Shown here piece after piece: positions 54,849 to 62,552 of a DNA stretch of 64,000 nucleotides (positions within the stretch are counted from its first letter, which is position 1; each line of letters opens with the position of its first letter). The translations under genes and the position numbers were made by a program. The notes below the pieces were generated by a model that ran no database searches, had not been told where the DNA came from, and saw only the letters and a program-made list of their open reading frames with translations. Where the stretch lies: NCBI RefSeq assembly GCF_014217335.1, contig NZ_CP060092.1:1815501-1879500 (forward strand), in the 5' to 3' direction. Source of the stretch: Teredinibacter purpureus. Its GTDB lineage: Bacteria > Pseudomonadota > Gammaproteobacteria > Pseudomonadales > Cellvibrionaceae.

Positions 54849-56444
54849 ATGGGAATAACAGCAGATTTAGAACGGCAATATGATGTCGTTATAGTGGGCG
54901 CGGGTGCTGCAGGTGCTGCATACATTCATAAGTTAGTGAACGCAGGGCTAAAAGTACTGGCGATAGAAAAAGGCCCCTATTTTAAAAATCATAGCGACGA
55001 TTTTATTGAAAATGAATTAGGGATTTTCAGCCATTTATGGGATAACAACCCTTACGAAGTTACGGGTGAAGCTTTTCGCCGTACGCCTAACTTAGGGCGC
55101 GCAGTGGGGGGCGGTACGCTGGCGTGGACAGCGGTTGCGCTGCGTTTTTTCGAGAGAGATTTTGAATTTGGCTCTCGCTGGGGGCACATAGAGGGAACAT
55201 CGGTAAGAGACTGGCCAATAGGGCTAAAAACGTTGGAACCCTATTATGATGAAGCCGAACAGCATATGGGTGTTTCTGGGGGGCCAACCCCGTGGGATGC
55301 GAGTGCCGTATTGCCGCCTAATCCTCCGCTCCCTCTTTATCCCGGTTCGGAGGCGTTAAAGCAAGGTCTCGGCCAGCTTGGATTGCGCTCTACACCCGGT
55401 CGTATCGCTACAAATTCACAACCCTATAATGATTCTCCTGAATGTGTGCATTGTGGTTTTTGTCGTTCTGGTTGTCGTATAGATGCTAAGTATCAGGCCG
55501 ACAAAGTCTTAATTGAACCGGCGCTGGAAACGGGCCTTCTGACGTTATCTTACTTGTCGACCGTGACAAAAATTATTACGAGCCATAGGGGGCATCGCGC
55601 AAAGGGTGTTGAGTTTATAGATGACGAAAGCGGGGAATCACATCGAGTAAAAGCGCGCTTTGTTGTGGTCTGTAATAACCCAATCGAAACGCCACGGTTG
55701 TTATTGGCCTCTCGGAGCAATGCGCATCCTAATGGTATCGGTAATCGGTACGATCAAATCGGTCGTGGTTTTTTTGCGCATCTTGGTATTGTGGGATATG
55801 GACAAACCCACGCGTTACTTAACAGTAGTATAGGCCACAATATGGGTAACCTCATGACGCTCGATAGTTGTGACCGTGGTAGCGAAAATGGCTACGGTGG
55901 TGGCTTTACGTTACTGTCGTTAAACGGCGCAGGTGCAGGCGTTCTCGCCATTGACCCTCTTGAACAATTTAATGGTGTGGCGTTAAAGGAAAAGGTCGCG
56001 GCGTTTAATCATTCGTTATTTATGGTGTCGTTTGTTGAAGGTGTACCCGTCGCCGATAATCGCATTCAATTATCAACAACTGAAGTGGATGAATACGGTA
56101 TTCCTCAGGCACATGTTCATTACGAATATCACGAGAATGACATGATGGCTCTAACCGACGCACAAGGCACTATGGACGAAGTACTCACCGCTTCGGGTGC
56201 CTACGAAACTCATATTTCGCGGGAATTCGAATCTCACCCAATGGGTGGAATGGCTATGGGGCATTCTCCTCAAGAATCGGCGACGGATAGATGGGGCCGT
56301 GTGCATGGCGTTAAAAATTTATACATAGGCGGCGCGTCGTTATTTGTAACCGGTAGTTCTGTCAATCCCACACTAACGCTGCACGCTTTGGCTTTACGAT
56401 CCGCGGATAAGTTAATTCGTGAATTCCGGCGGCGTTATTACTAA
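54849..56444 (+). CDS. GMC-family FAD oxidoreductase with iron-sulfur-type cysteine motif
   Basis: This is 531 residues. The FAD motif VVIVGAGAAGAAYI is at about 12-25, AVGGGTLAW is a GMC motif, and the C-terminal half has HPMGGMAMG and SSVNPTLTLHALALR. Cysteines 199, 202, 205 and 209 include the C-x5-C-x3-C spacing that holds a [3Fe-4S] cluster in FAD-dependent glucose dehydrogenase. It is therefore probably a dehydrogenase passing electrons onward, oxidising an alcohol to aldehyde or ketone. The gamma-like subunit upstream is its expected partner. It could create the carbonyl that the aminotransferase pair uses. Confidence 0.9.
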   Translation: MGITADLERQYDVVIVGAGAAGAAYIHKLVNAGLKVLAIEKGPYFKNHSDDFIENELGIFSHLWDNNPYEVTGEAFRRTPNLGRAVGGGTLAWTAVALRFFERDFEFGSRWGHIEGTSVRDWPIGLKTLEPYYDEAEQHMGVSGGPTPWDASAVLPPNPPLPLYPGSEALKQGLGQLGLRSTPGRIATNSQPYNDSPECVHCGFCRSGCRIDAKYQADKVLIEPALETGLLTLSYLSTVTKIITSHRGHRAKGVEFIDDESGESHRVKARFVVVCNNPIETPRLLLASRSNAHPNGIGNRYDQIGRGFFAHLGIVGYGQTHALLNSSIGHNMGNLMTLDSCDRGSENGYGGGFTLLSLNGAGAGVLAIDPLEQFNGVALKEKVAAFNHSLFMVSFVEGVPVADNRIQLSTTEVDEYGIPQAHVHYEYHENDMMALTDAQGTMDEVLTASGAYETHISREFESHPMGGMAMGHSPQESATDRWGRVHGVKNLYIGGASLFVTGSSVNPTLTLHALALRSADKLIREFRRRYY

Positions 56445-56464
56445 TCGGTTTGGCGGAGATTAAC

Positions 56465-57760
56465 ATGGTTCCTCAAAGTAACACTAACTATGATGTGATT
56501 GTTGTTGGCGCCGGTCTTTCTGGATTGGTGTCAGCCATAAAACTTCAACGCTCGGGAAAGCGCGTTCTATTATTGGATAAAAACGAACGCGTTGGAGGCC
56601 TATGCGGTACTTTTACACAGGGAGGATATGAGTTTACTATCGCATGCAATGATTTCGGCCAAGGGTTAGTCAAACTCTTTAAATCACTAGACGTAGATGT
56701 GGTGTTCGAACAGAAAAAAACGGTTGTACATTACCTCGATGCTTTGATCGAAGCGCCGTTAGGCGGCGCGTTTATAAAAGCCTTGGTAAGCAACGAACCT
56801 AAGCAATTTTTACGTTTTATCGGTGGGTTAATTAAGGCCATGCTCGGGCGCGGCTTTCCTGTATTGGGACAGTTTGCTGAGCAGACCTTAGCCCCGGGAT
56901 TGGTACGCGACATCGTACAGCTTCCTGCCTATTTGATGGGTGTTGCACCTTACGATCTGCCGTCTAGCTTTATTGGTTTGGATGGTAAGTATGGGTATGG
57001 TTACACTAAGCCTGCTACGCCCGTTGGTGGGCCTCAGGTTATGGCCGATGCGCTGGCTAAACGTTTCACTTCACTGGGTGGCGTTTTATGTTTAGGGGTG
57101 TATGCCCAAAAACAGGTGTTGCTCGACAATCAATATCAGATACTCATCGATAGCGGCGAGATTTATACTGCAAATGCGTTGGTAAATTCTACGGAGCAGG
57201 TATCGCTCTATGAGCACAATACTAAAAGAGGCGTGCCGTTGAGTATGCTGTTATTGACCATTGATAAGTCGGTCGAATTTCCCGTAGGGGTTCATACCCT
57301 CGTGCATTATCCGCCAAACATTGAGACCTGGTTTCCTCAGATAGACCGAGGCGAATGGCCAGAGGCGTTTGCCTTCCATATCTTTAAGAGTGACATTAAA
57401 GGAAGGCCGGATTGTTACACCCTTAATTGTTTTTTTTACATGCCGCGGGGTATTACGTCTCCTAGTTTGCAACAACAGCAACGGTACAGGACGTATATAG
57501 ATGCTCATATCGAAACCTTATTGCCGGGCGTGTTAAGTGGCATACAGTATGAGTACTTTATGTCTCCCGATGATTTTGAAACTCGTCATGGAATGTCGAG
57601 TAGAGTTATGCCTTATATTCATCAAGGCGCTAAACCCGATAATATTGATTTAGAAACGGGTATATACCGAGCGGGTCATACTGTATACCCACCCGGTGAC
57701 CATGCCGGCGCTGCTGTTTTATCGGGTGCCTTGGTTGCTGAAAAAATAATAAACGCGTAA
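56465..57760 (+). CDS. CrtI/phytoene-desaturase-like FAD oxidoreductase
   Basis: This is 431 residues. The N-terminal FAD motif VIVVGAGLSGLVSAIKLQ and the NERVGGLCGTFTQGGYEF segment are typical of phytoene desaturase/retinol saturase-type amine oxidase-superfamily enzymes, with a C-terminal GHTVYPPGDHAGAAVLSGALVAEKI element. It likely saturates, desaturates or isomerises a lipid chain. GGAG sits 6 bases before ATG 56465; a TTG at 56450 is rejected. It is 20 bases after the GMC gene and 10 before the SDR. Confidence 0.87.
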   Translation: MVPQSNTNYDVIVVGAGLSGLVSAIKLQRSGKRVLLLDKNERVGGLCGTFTQGGYEFTIACNDFGQGLVKLFKSLDVDVVFEQKKTVVHYLDALIEAPLGGAFIKALVSNEPKQFLRFIGGLIKAMLGRGFPVLGQFAEQTLAPGLVRDIVQLPAYLMGVAPYDLPSSFIGLDGKYGYGYTKPATPVGGPQVMADALAKRFTSLGGVLCLGVYAQKQVLLDNQYQILIDSGEIYTANALVNSTEQVSLYEHNTKRGVPLSMLLLTIDKSVEFPVGVHTLVHYPPNIETWFPQIDRGEWPEAFAFHIFKSDIKGRPDCYTLNCFFYMPRGITSPSLQQQQRYRTYIDAHIETLLPGVLSGIQYEYFMSPDDFETRHGMSSRVMPYIHQGAKPDNIDLETGIYRAGHTVYPPGDHAGAAVLSGALVAEKIINA

Positions 57761-57770
57761 CGGAGCTGAT

Positions 57771-58508
57771 ATGGAATTAGGTGGTAAAAAAATTATTGTT
57801 ACAGGCGGCACGGCGGGTATTGGCCGAGAGTTGGTCAAACAATGCCTCTCGGCTGGTGCGCAGGTAATAACCTGTGGTCGAAATGTAGATAAGCTGAGTG
57901 CCTTGCAAAAAGAATTTCCCAATGTGCATATTGTGCAAGCGGATATTGCGACGGACAACGGACGACATGCGTTATTGGCCGCTGCCGAAACAAAATGGGG
58001 AAGCGTTGATTTCCTGATTAATAATGCGGGTGTTCAGTATGCCATGACAATAGGTGAGGGGAACGCAGATCAAGGCCAGACTATACAGGATGAAATCGAG
58101 ATTAATTTTACAGCGCAGGTATTGTTGATCGACCTGTTTTTACCGCTGATAAAAAAATCGAACAAATCGGCCATTGTGAATATTTGTTCTTGCCTTGCTC
58201 TCACGCCTAAGCGAAGTGCGCCGGTTTATTGTGCTACCAAAGCCGCGCTAATGAATTTCTCCACTGCATTGGGGTACCAATTGGTCGATACAAACGTATC
58301 GGTCGTTTCAGTGTTTCCTCCATTGGTAGAAACGGAGATGACGGCTGGCCGAGGCTCCAAAACGATTACGGCATCGGTATTTGCAGAAAAATTACTCGCG
58401 GGGGTAGTGAGCGGAAAAACTAAAATTTATGTTGGAAAAGCAACGTTATTACGTGTAATACACCGAGTATTCCCGTCACTGGCAGCAAAAATATTAAGTA
58501 ATAGTTAG
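57771..58508 (+). CDS. Short-chain dehydrogenase/reductase
   Basis: This is 245 residues. Classical SDR: nucleotide motif GGTAGIGREL at about 12-21, NNAGVQ at about 83-88, and the catalytic Ser region with YCATKAAL (Tyr and Lys about residues 152-156). It would reduce a ketone to an alcohol with NAD(P)H; by analogy with 3-ketosphinganine reductase, the alpha-aminoketone made by the synthase is a natural candidate substrate. The last 30 residues are basic and hydrophobic (LLRVIHRVFPSLAAKIL), perhaps membrane-associating. CGGAGCTGAT precedes the ATG. Confidence 0.9.
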   Translation: MELGGKKIIVTGGTAGIGRELVKQCLSAGAQVITCGRNVDKLSALQKEFPNVHIVQADIATDNGRHALLAAAETKWGSVDFLINNAGVQYAMTIGEGNADQGQTIQDEIEINFTAQVLLIDLFLPLIKKSNKSAIVNICSCLALTPKRSAPVYCATKAALMNFSTALGYQLVDTNVSVVSVFPPLVETEMTAGRGSKTITASVFAEKLLAGVVSGKTKIYVGKATLLRVIHRVFPSLAAKILSNS

Positions 58509-58537
58509 TGACTTAATCATAGGACAATGGAGCCATT

Positions 58538-58714
58538 ATGAGTTTAACGCGAAGACAATTTATCAAAAATAAAGGGGCTGTTGCCCTGGCTATACCCAGT
58601 GTTGCCGGCGTGGCACCGCTGCTATTGAGTGCTAAGTCTAAGGCTGCAAAACCACCTTTATCGGCGGGTGTTATGGGGCATGTAGATCTTAGACGCTATA
58701 TTCAAACGAAATAA
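58538..58714 (+). CDS. 58-residue Tat-signal peptide
   Basis: This tiny gene encodes a standalone twin-arginine signal: LTRRQFIK at residues 3-10, hydrophobic core (VALAIPSVAGVAPLLL, 15-30), then a basic Ala/Lys segment and a short tail ending HVDLRRYIQTK. GGAG lies 5 bases before the ATG; a stop and a hairpin follow, so it is not the start of a longer gene. Tiny Tat proteins are known beside some redox enzymes (for example the formate-dehydrogenase-region Tat target). It may provide the export signal missing from the gamma-like subunit of the GMC dehydrogenase; this is inference. Confidence 0.8.
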   Translation: MSLTRRQFIKNKGAVALAIPSVAGVAPLLLSAKSKAAKPPLSAGVMGHVDLRRYIQTK

Positions 58715-59060
58715 TTGTTGGTTATAGCGTGTTGAATCCGCCTCTCTGGCGCCACTAACCAATACATAAGCGTGTTGGTTAGTGGCGCGGCGGGTGGTTT
58801 TACGTGGGAATTTCTGCTGATTTATGCAAATATGAAGCGTTTGAACGTAATCGTGTTAAAATTCCTAGAAGCGCCGCCTGTGGCTTGTTTTGGGCAAAGG
58901 CTTCAACCTACGTTCTAGCGATGGAACTGAATGGCCAACGCGGCCTCTTAAGGGGTGTTGTTAGGTCTTATGTTAAGCTTCATGTATAGGCCTCATATAT
59001 ACGCGCTGCCTACATACTTCATTCATCTTTTTTTGTCGTAAGAACGGGAGGTAGTCTCGG
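58715..59060. terminator. Operon-end region with a 14-bp hairpin at 58749-58788
   Basis: GCGCCACTAACCAA (58749-58762) and TTGGTTAGTGGCGC (58775-58788) are perfectly complementary; a TTTT follows about ten bases later. It plausibly terminates the 17-gene operon. The rest of the 346-base gap holds a 61-codon GTG frame without family likeness, which I do not call. Confidence 0.65.
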
Positions 59061-59414
59061 ATGAAACTCATAAAATGTCATGCTATGACTCGCCTATGGC
59101 TGCTCCTGGCATTATCAATTTTTTGCGTTCAGTCTATTGCTACCGTTCAATACCCCGAAAGCCTACCCTCAACCCCATCAGAAATGAATCACGGAATCCC
59201 GAGTTGTCACAGTATCGATAGCGATACTCCGGCAGATGACAATAGCTGTTGTGGTGATAACTGTACCATGACCGTGTGCCATCACAGCAGTGCTGTTATT
59301 TCAATGCACACCGCTGTTACATTTGTGCGGTTACCGCGTTTATTTGTTGCTGAAAATACCTCTACCTTATCTGAACACCCTCTCCCTTTCTTTCGCCCTC
59401 CGATTAAGCGTTAA
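59061..59414 (+). CDS. Small exported Cys/His-rich protein of the copper locus
   Basis: This is 117 residues with an N-terminal signal-like helix (about 10-27) and a central metal-ligand-rich stretch (SCHS, NSCCGDNCTMTVCHHSS). The C-terminal third is not helical enough for a clear anchor. Such small proteins commonly precede heavy-metal efflux operons and may bind copper in the periplasm. A TolC-like gene follows after 269 bases that show no other gene. GGGAGG lies upstream of ATG 59061. Confidence 0.7.
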   Translation: MKLIKCHAMTRLWLLLALSIFCVQSIATVQYPESLPSTPSEMNHGIPSCHSIDSDTPADDNSCCGDNCTMTVCHHSSAVISMHTAVTFVRLPRLFVAENTSTLSEHPLPFFRPPIKR

Positions 59415-59683
59415 TCTCTTTTAATTCTGTCACCGTTTGAAATGTCCTAACGATAGTTACTGACGTACTGTCACGCGTTAGGTGTGTGGTCGTTAGGCTT
59501 GTGATGCTAACGGTATTTCTATTGGCGACAGCATTATTAATGCGGTGGGCATTCATCTCGTTCTGCAGTTAGATTAGCCCCTTTAATGCGTGGTATTCAC
59601 CCGCTAGCGTTCTAACACGGAACAAATACGAATACTCAAAATGTGTTGAGAGGTTTTCCAAATCTCTAGGTTAAGGATAGAAA

Positions 59684-61039
59684 GTGAAAACAATAAAAGT
59701 CAGAAATACTCGGTCATATACGAATGCCATCGCGCTCGCTATAGGAGTGTGGTTGTACGGTTTAAGTGTTGCGGTTATGGCGGAACCCTATACCTTGAAT
59801 GCGGCCGTACGGATTGCGCAAACGGTTGATCCCTGGATTACGGGCAGTGTGAATCGACAGGAAAGCTTGGAATCTTTGGGTGCTCATGCTGGTACGTTGC
59901 CCGATCCAATGGTGAGTATTGCCGTGGCGAATTTACCTTTTGACAGCTTCGATGTTCATCAGGAAGCCATGACGCAATTTAAAATTGGCGTTACACAAAC
60001 TATTCCCCGTGGCAACACGCGTGCATTAACACGTGAAAAGTTAATGAACTTGAGTGAGGCTCAGCCGTTTGCTCGAGATGAACGGCGTGCGAGTGTGGCC
60101 GTAACCGTATCTCACCTGTGGTTGGAAGTGTACCGCTACCAACACACTATTGGCCTTATCGAGCGTGATAGACACTTGTTTGAGCACTTAGTGGATGTGT
60201 CTCAATCCAGTTATACATCAGCTTCTGGGCGCACACGTCAACAGGACGTGATACGCGCGCAACTCGAACTGACTCAGTTAGATGACAGGCTTACACGACT
60301 AAGACAGCAGCGTGATACAGCGCTTGCTGGCCTGATTGAATGGTTGCCCTACGAGGCTGAACGGTTAACGATAGCCTCGAGTGCGTCTGTGAATGTCAGT
60401 TTAACACCGGCCTTTTCAGCTATTCACAATAAAGGGGCAGAGCAACTTACCGCGGTTCTTATGGCGCATCCAAAAATTAAAGGCTTCGAGCGAAATATTG
60501 CGGCCTCAACCTCGAATATTCACTTGGTGAACCAAAGTTATAAACCGCAGTGGGGCTTGAATGCAAGTTACGGTTACCGTGATAGTGACCCTACGGGAAA
60601 TACCCGTGCAGATCTATTTTCAGCCGGAGTTAGTTTTGATATGCCGTTTTTTACCGGCAATAAACAGGACAAAAAAGTTCAGGCGGCAACGGCTCAGCGA
60701 GAAATAATTAAAACCAATAGAGCGCTCGCGCTCCGACAGTTGAAAGCGGGCTTAGATACTGCATCAGTGAACTATTATCACTTGCAAGAGCGGCAGCGGT
60801 TATTGGACACACGTCTGTTAAAAGAGCTATCTCAACAAGCTGAGGCGTCACTCAGTGCCTATATTAGCGATGAAGCAAGTTTTTCTGATGTAGTTCGTGC
60901 TCGAATAGCAGAGCTAAATTCACTTATCGAATCACTGAATGTTGATGTTGATACTAAAAAAAGTATTGTACAGATAAATTATTTCTTAGTTGGCGCAGTG
61001 GCCATAACCCAGCATGGAGATCGACATGAGCACCTTTAA
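59684..61039 (+). CDS. TolC-family outer-membrane efflux protein (CusC-like)
   Basis: This is 451 residues with an export signal (about 1-34) and two OEP repeats rich in coiled-coil helices, typical of TolC/CusC channels (SYTSASGRTRQQDVIRAQLEL; ASFSDVVRARIAELN). It forms the outer-membrane channel of the tripartite copper/silver pump. Start is GTG at 59684 with AAGGA upstream. The stop overlaps the adaptor gene's start by 14 bases. The name CusC is by operon context. Confidence 0.85.
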   Translation: MKTIKVRNTRSYTNAIALAIGVWLYGLSVAVMAEPYTLNAAVRIAQTVDPWITGSVNRQESLESLGAHAGTLPDPMVSIAVANLPFDSFDVHQEAMTQFKIGVTQTIPRGNTRALTREKLMNLSEAQPFARDERRASVAVTVSHLWLEVYRYQHTIGLIERDRHLFEHLVDVSQSSYTSASGRTRQQDVIRAQLELTQLDDRLTRLRQQRDTALAGLIEWLPYEAERLTIASSASVNVSLTPAFSAIHNKGAEQLTAVLMAHPKIKGFERNIAASTSNIHLVNQSYKPQWGLNASYGYRDSDPTGNTRADLFSAGVSFDMPFFTGNKQDKKVQAATAQREIIKTNRALALRQLKAGLDTASVNYYHLQERQRLLDTRLLKELSQQAEASLSAYISDEASFSDVVRARIAELNSLIESLNVDVDTKKSIVQINYFLVGAVAITQHGDRHEHL

Positions 61040-62549
61040 TTTATTTAAACCTGCAATTTTTATTGCCATGATGGCTGGCGTTGCAGCAGGCAGCATTGTC
61101 ACCTTTATGCTTCTAGGTAAGGGCGCTAGCGTGGATGAACATCTTGTAGCAGACAAACAACCGCTCTATTGGGTTGCGCCTATGGACGCTAATTATCAGC
61201 GCGATAAACCTGGGCTTTCCCCCATGGGAATGGAATTGGTACCGGTTTATGACACAGCGCCTGACGATCTCGGTGAGGGGCCGGGTACCGTTATTATCTC
61301 GCCCAGCGTGGTCAATAATTTGGGTGTGCGCACAGGGCTGGTTGAACGTCGTGAGCTTCATCGCGAAATAATCACCGTAGGTTATGTCCAGTACGACGAA
61401 GAGCGGCTGGTGCATATTCATCCTCGCGTGTCTGGTTGGATAGAAAAACTCTATGTAAAGGCCACGGGCGATCCTGTTAAAAAGAATGCGCCCTTATATT
61501 CGTTGTATTCCCCAGAACTTGTAAATGCGCAAGAGGAACTACTGCTAGCAATCAATCGCAACAACACCCGTTTGGTAACAGCGGCAAAAGAACGAATGCG
61601 TGCCTTGCATATTTCGGACAGCTTTATTGACACACTGGTGCGCGACCAAAATGTCCAACAAACGGTTACGTTTATGGCGCCTCAAGACGGTGTTGTCGAT
61701 AACTTGAATATTCGAGAAGGTTTTTACGTTCAGCCCGGAACGACATTATTGAGCGTGGGCGCTTTAGATTCAGTGTGGGTAGAGGGCGAGGTATTTGAGC
61801 GGCAGGCCTCCTTGGTAGCCGTGCACGATCGTGTAGCCATGACTCTCGATTACTTGCCAGGCGAAAGCTGGGAAGGCGTAGTGGAATACATTTATCCAAC
61901 GCTTAACAGTGAAACCCGTACAGCACGTGTAAGGCTAAGTTTCGACAACCCGAACGGTGTGTTGAAACCGAATATGTTTGTGCAGTTGTCAATTCAATTA
62001 AATAATCGAGCACAACGGTTGGTGATTCCACGTGAGGCACTTATTCGTACGGGGGATCAAGATCGCGTGGTGTTAGCGTTAGGTGAAGGCCGGTTCAAAT
62101 CCATTGCGGTAAAAGTGGGCATTATCGACCAAGGGTTCGCCGAGATTTTGGAGGGGTTAACGGCAGGCGAGCGCGTGGTGACCTCTGCCCAATTCTTGTT
62201 AGATTCAGAGTCTAGTAAACATTCAGATTTTACCCGATTACTATCAGAGCAATCAGAGCAATTAGCGGATGAGAGCGTATGGGTTTCCGGTCACGTTATT
62301 TCAGTGCAGCACACTGAACGAAACGTTACGGTCAGTCACGCGCCTATTGCTACGTGGGGCTGGCCCGAAATGACGATGGACTTCAACGTTGCTACGCCAA
62401 TAGATTTGTCATTGCTAACACCCAACGCAACGCTTCGCATGAATATACACAAAACGCCCAGCGGAGAGTATGTGATTATTCAAGTTGACGATATTGCCTC
62501 GCCGGTAACGTTGGAGCATACGCACGCTATACCAATGGAAGAGGAATAA
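61026..62549 (+). CDS. cusB: CusB-like periplasmic adaptor with fused CusF-like domain
   Basis: This is 507 residues. An N-terminal membrane anchor (about 8-32) leads to a heavy-metal-binding segment (YWVAPMDANYQRDKPG, about 45-60), membrane-fusion barrel and lipoyl domains, then an extra C-terminal domain at about 420-490. That domain reads VSHAPIATWGWPEMTMDF and keeps the His, Trp and two Met by which CusF binds Cu(I)/Ag(I). In E. coli CusF is a separate chaperone; here it is fused. GGAG lies 6 bases before ATG 61026; an in-frame ATG at 61014 is also possible. The RND pump gene follows after 3 bases. Confidence 0.92.
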   Translation: MSTFNLFKPAIFIAMMAGVAAGSIVTFMLLGKGASVDEHLVADKQPLYWVAPMDANYQRDKPGLSPMGMELVPVYDTAPDDLGEGPGTVIISPSVVNNLGVRTGLVERRELHREIITVGYVQYDEERLVHIHPRVSGWIEKLYVKATGDPVKKNAPLYSLYSPELVNAQEELLLAINRNNTRLVTAAKERMRALHISDSFIDTLVRDQNVQQTVTFMAPQDGVVDNLNIREGFYVQPGTTLLSVGALDSVWVEGEVFERQASLVAVHDRVAMTLDYLPGESWEGVVEYIYPTLNSETRTARVRLSFDNPNGVLKPNMFVQLSIQLNNRAQRLVIPREALIRTGDQDRVVLALGEGRFKSIAVKVGIIDQGFAEILEGLTAGERVVTSAQFLLDSESSKHSDFTRLLSEQSEQLADESVWVSGHVISVQHTERNVTVSHAPIATWGWPEMTMDFNVATPIDLSLLTPNATLRMNIHKTPSGEYVIIQVDDIASPVTLEHTHAIPMEEE

Positions 62550-62552
62550 CCC

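Noticed and set aside
58804..58989. 61-codon GTG frame after the Tat peptide gene
   Set aside because: No ribosome site or recognisable feature, and it lies beyond the operon terminator.
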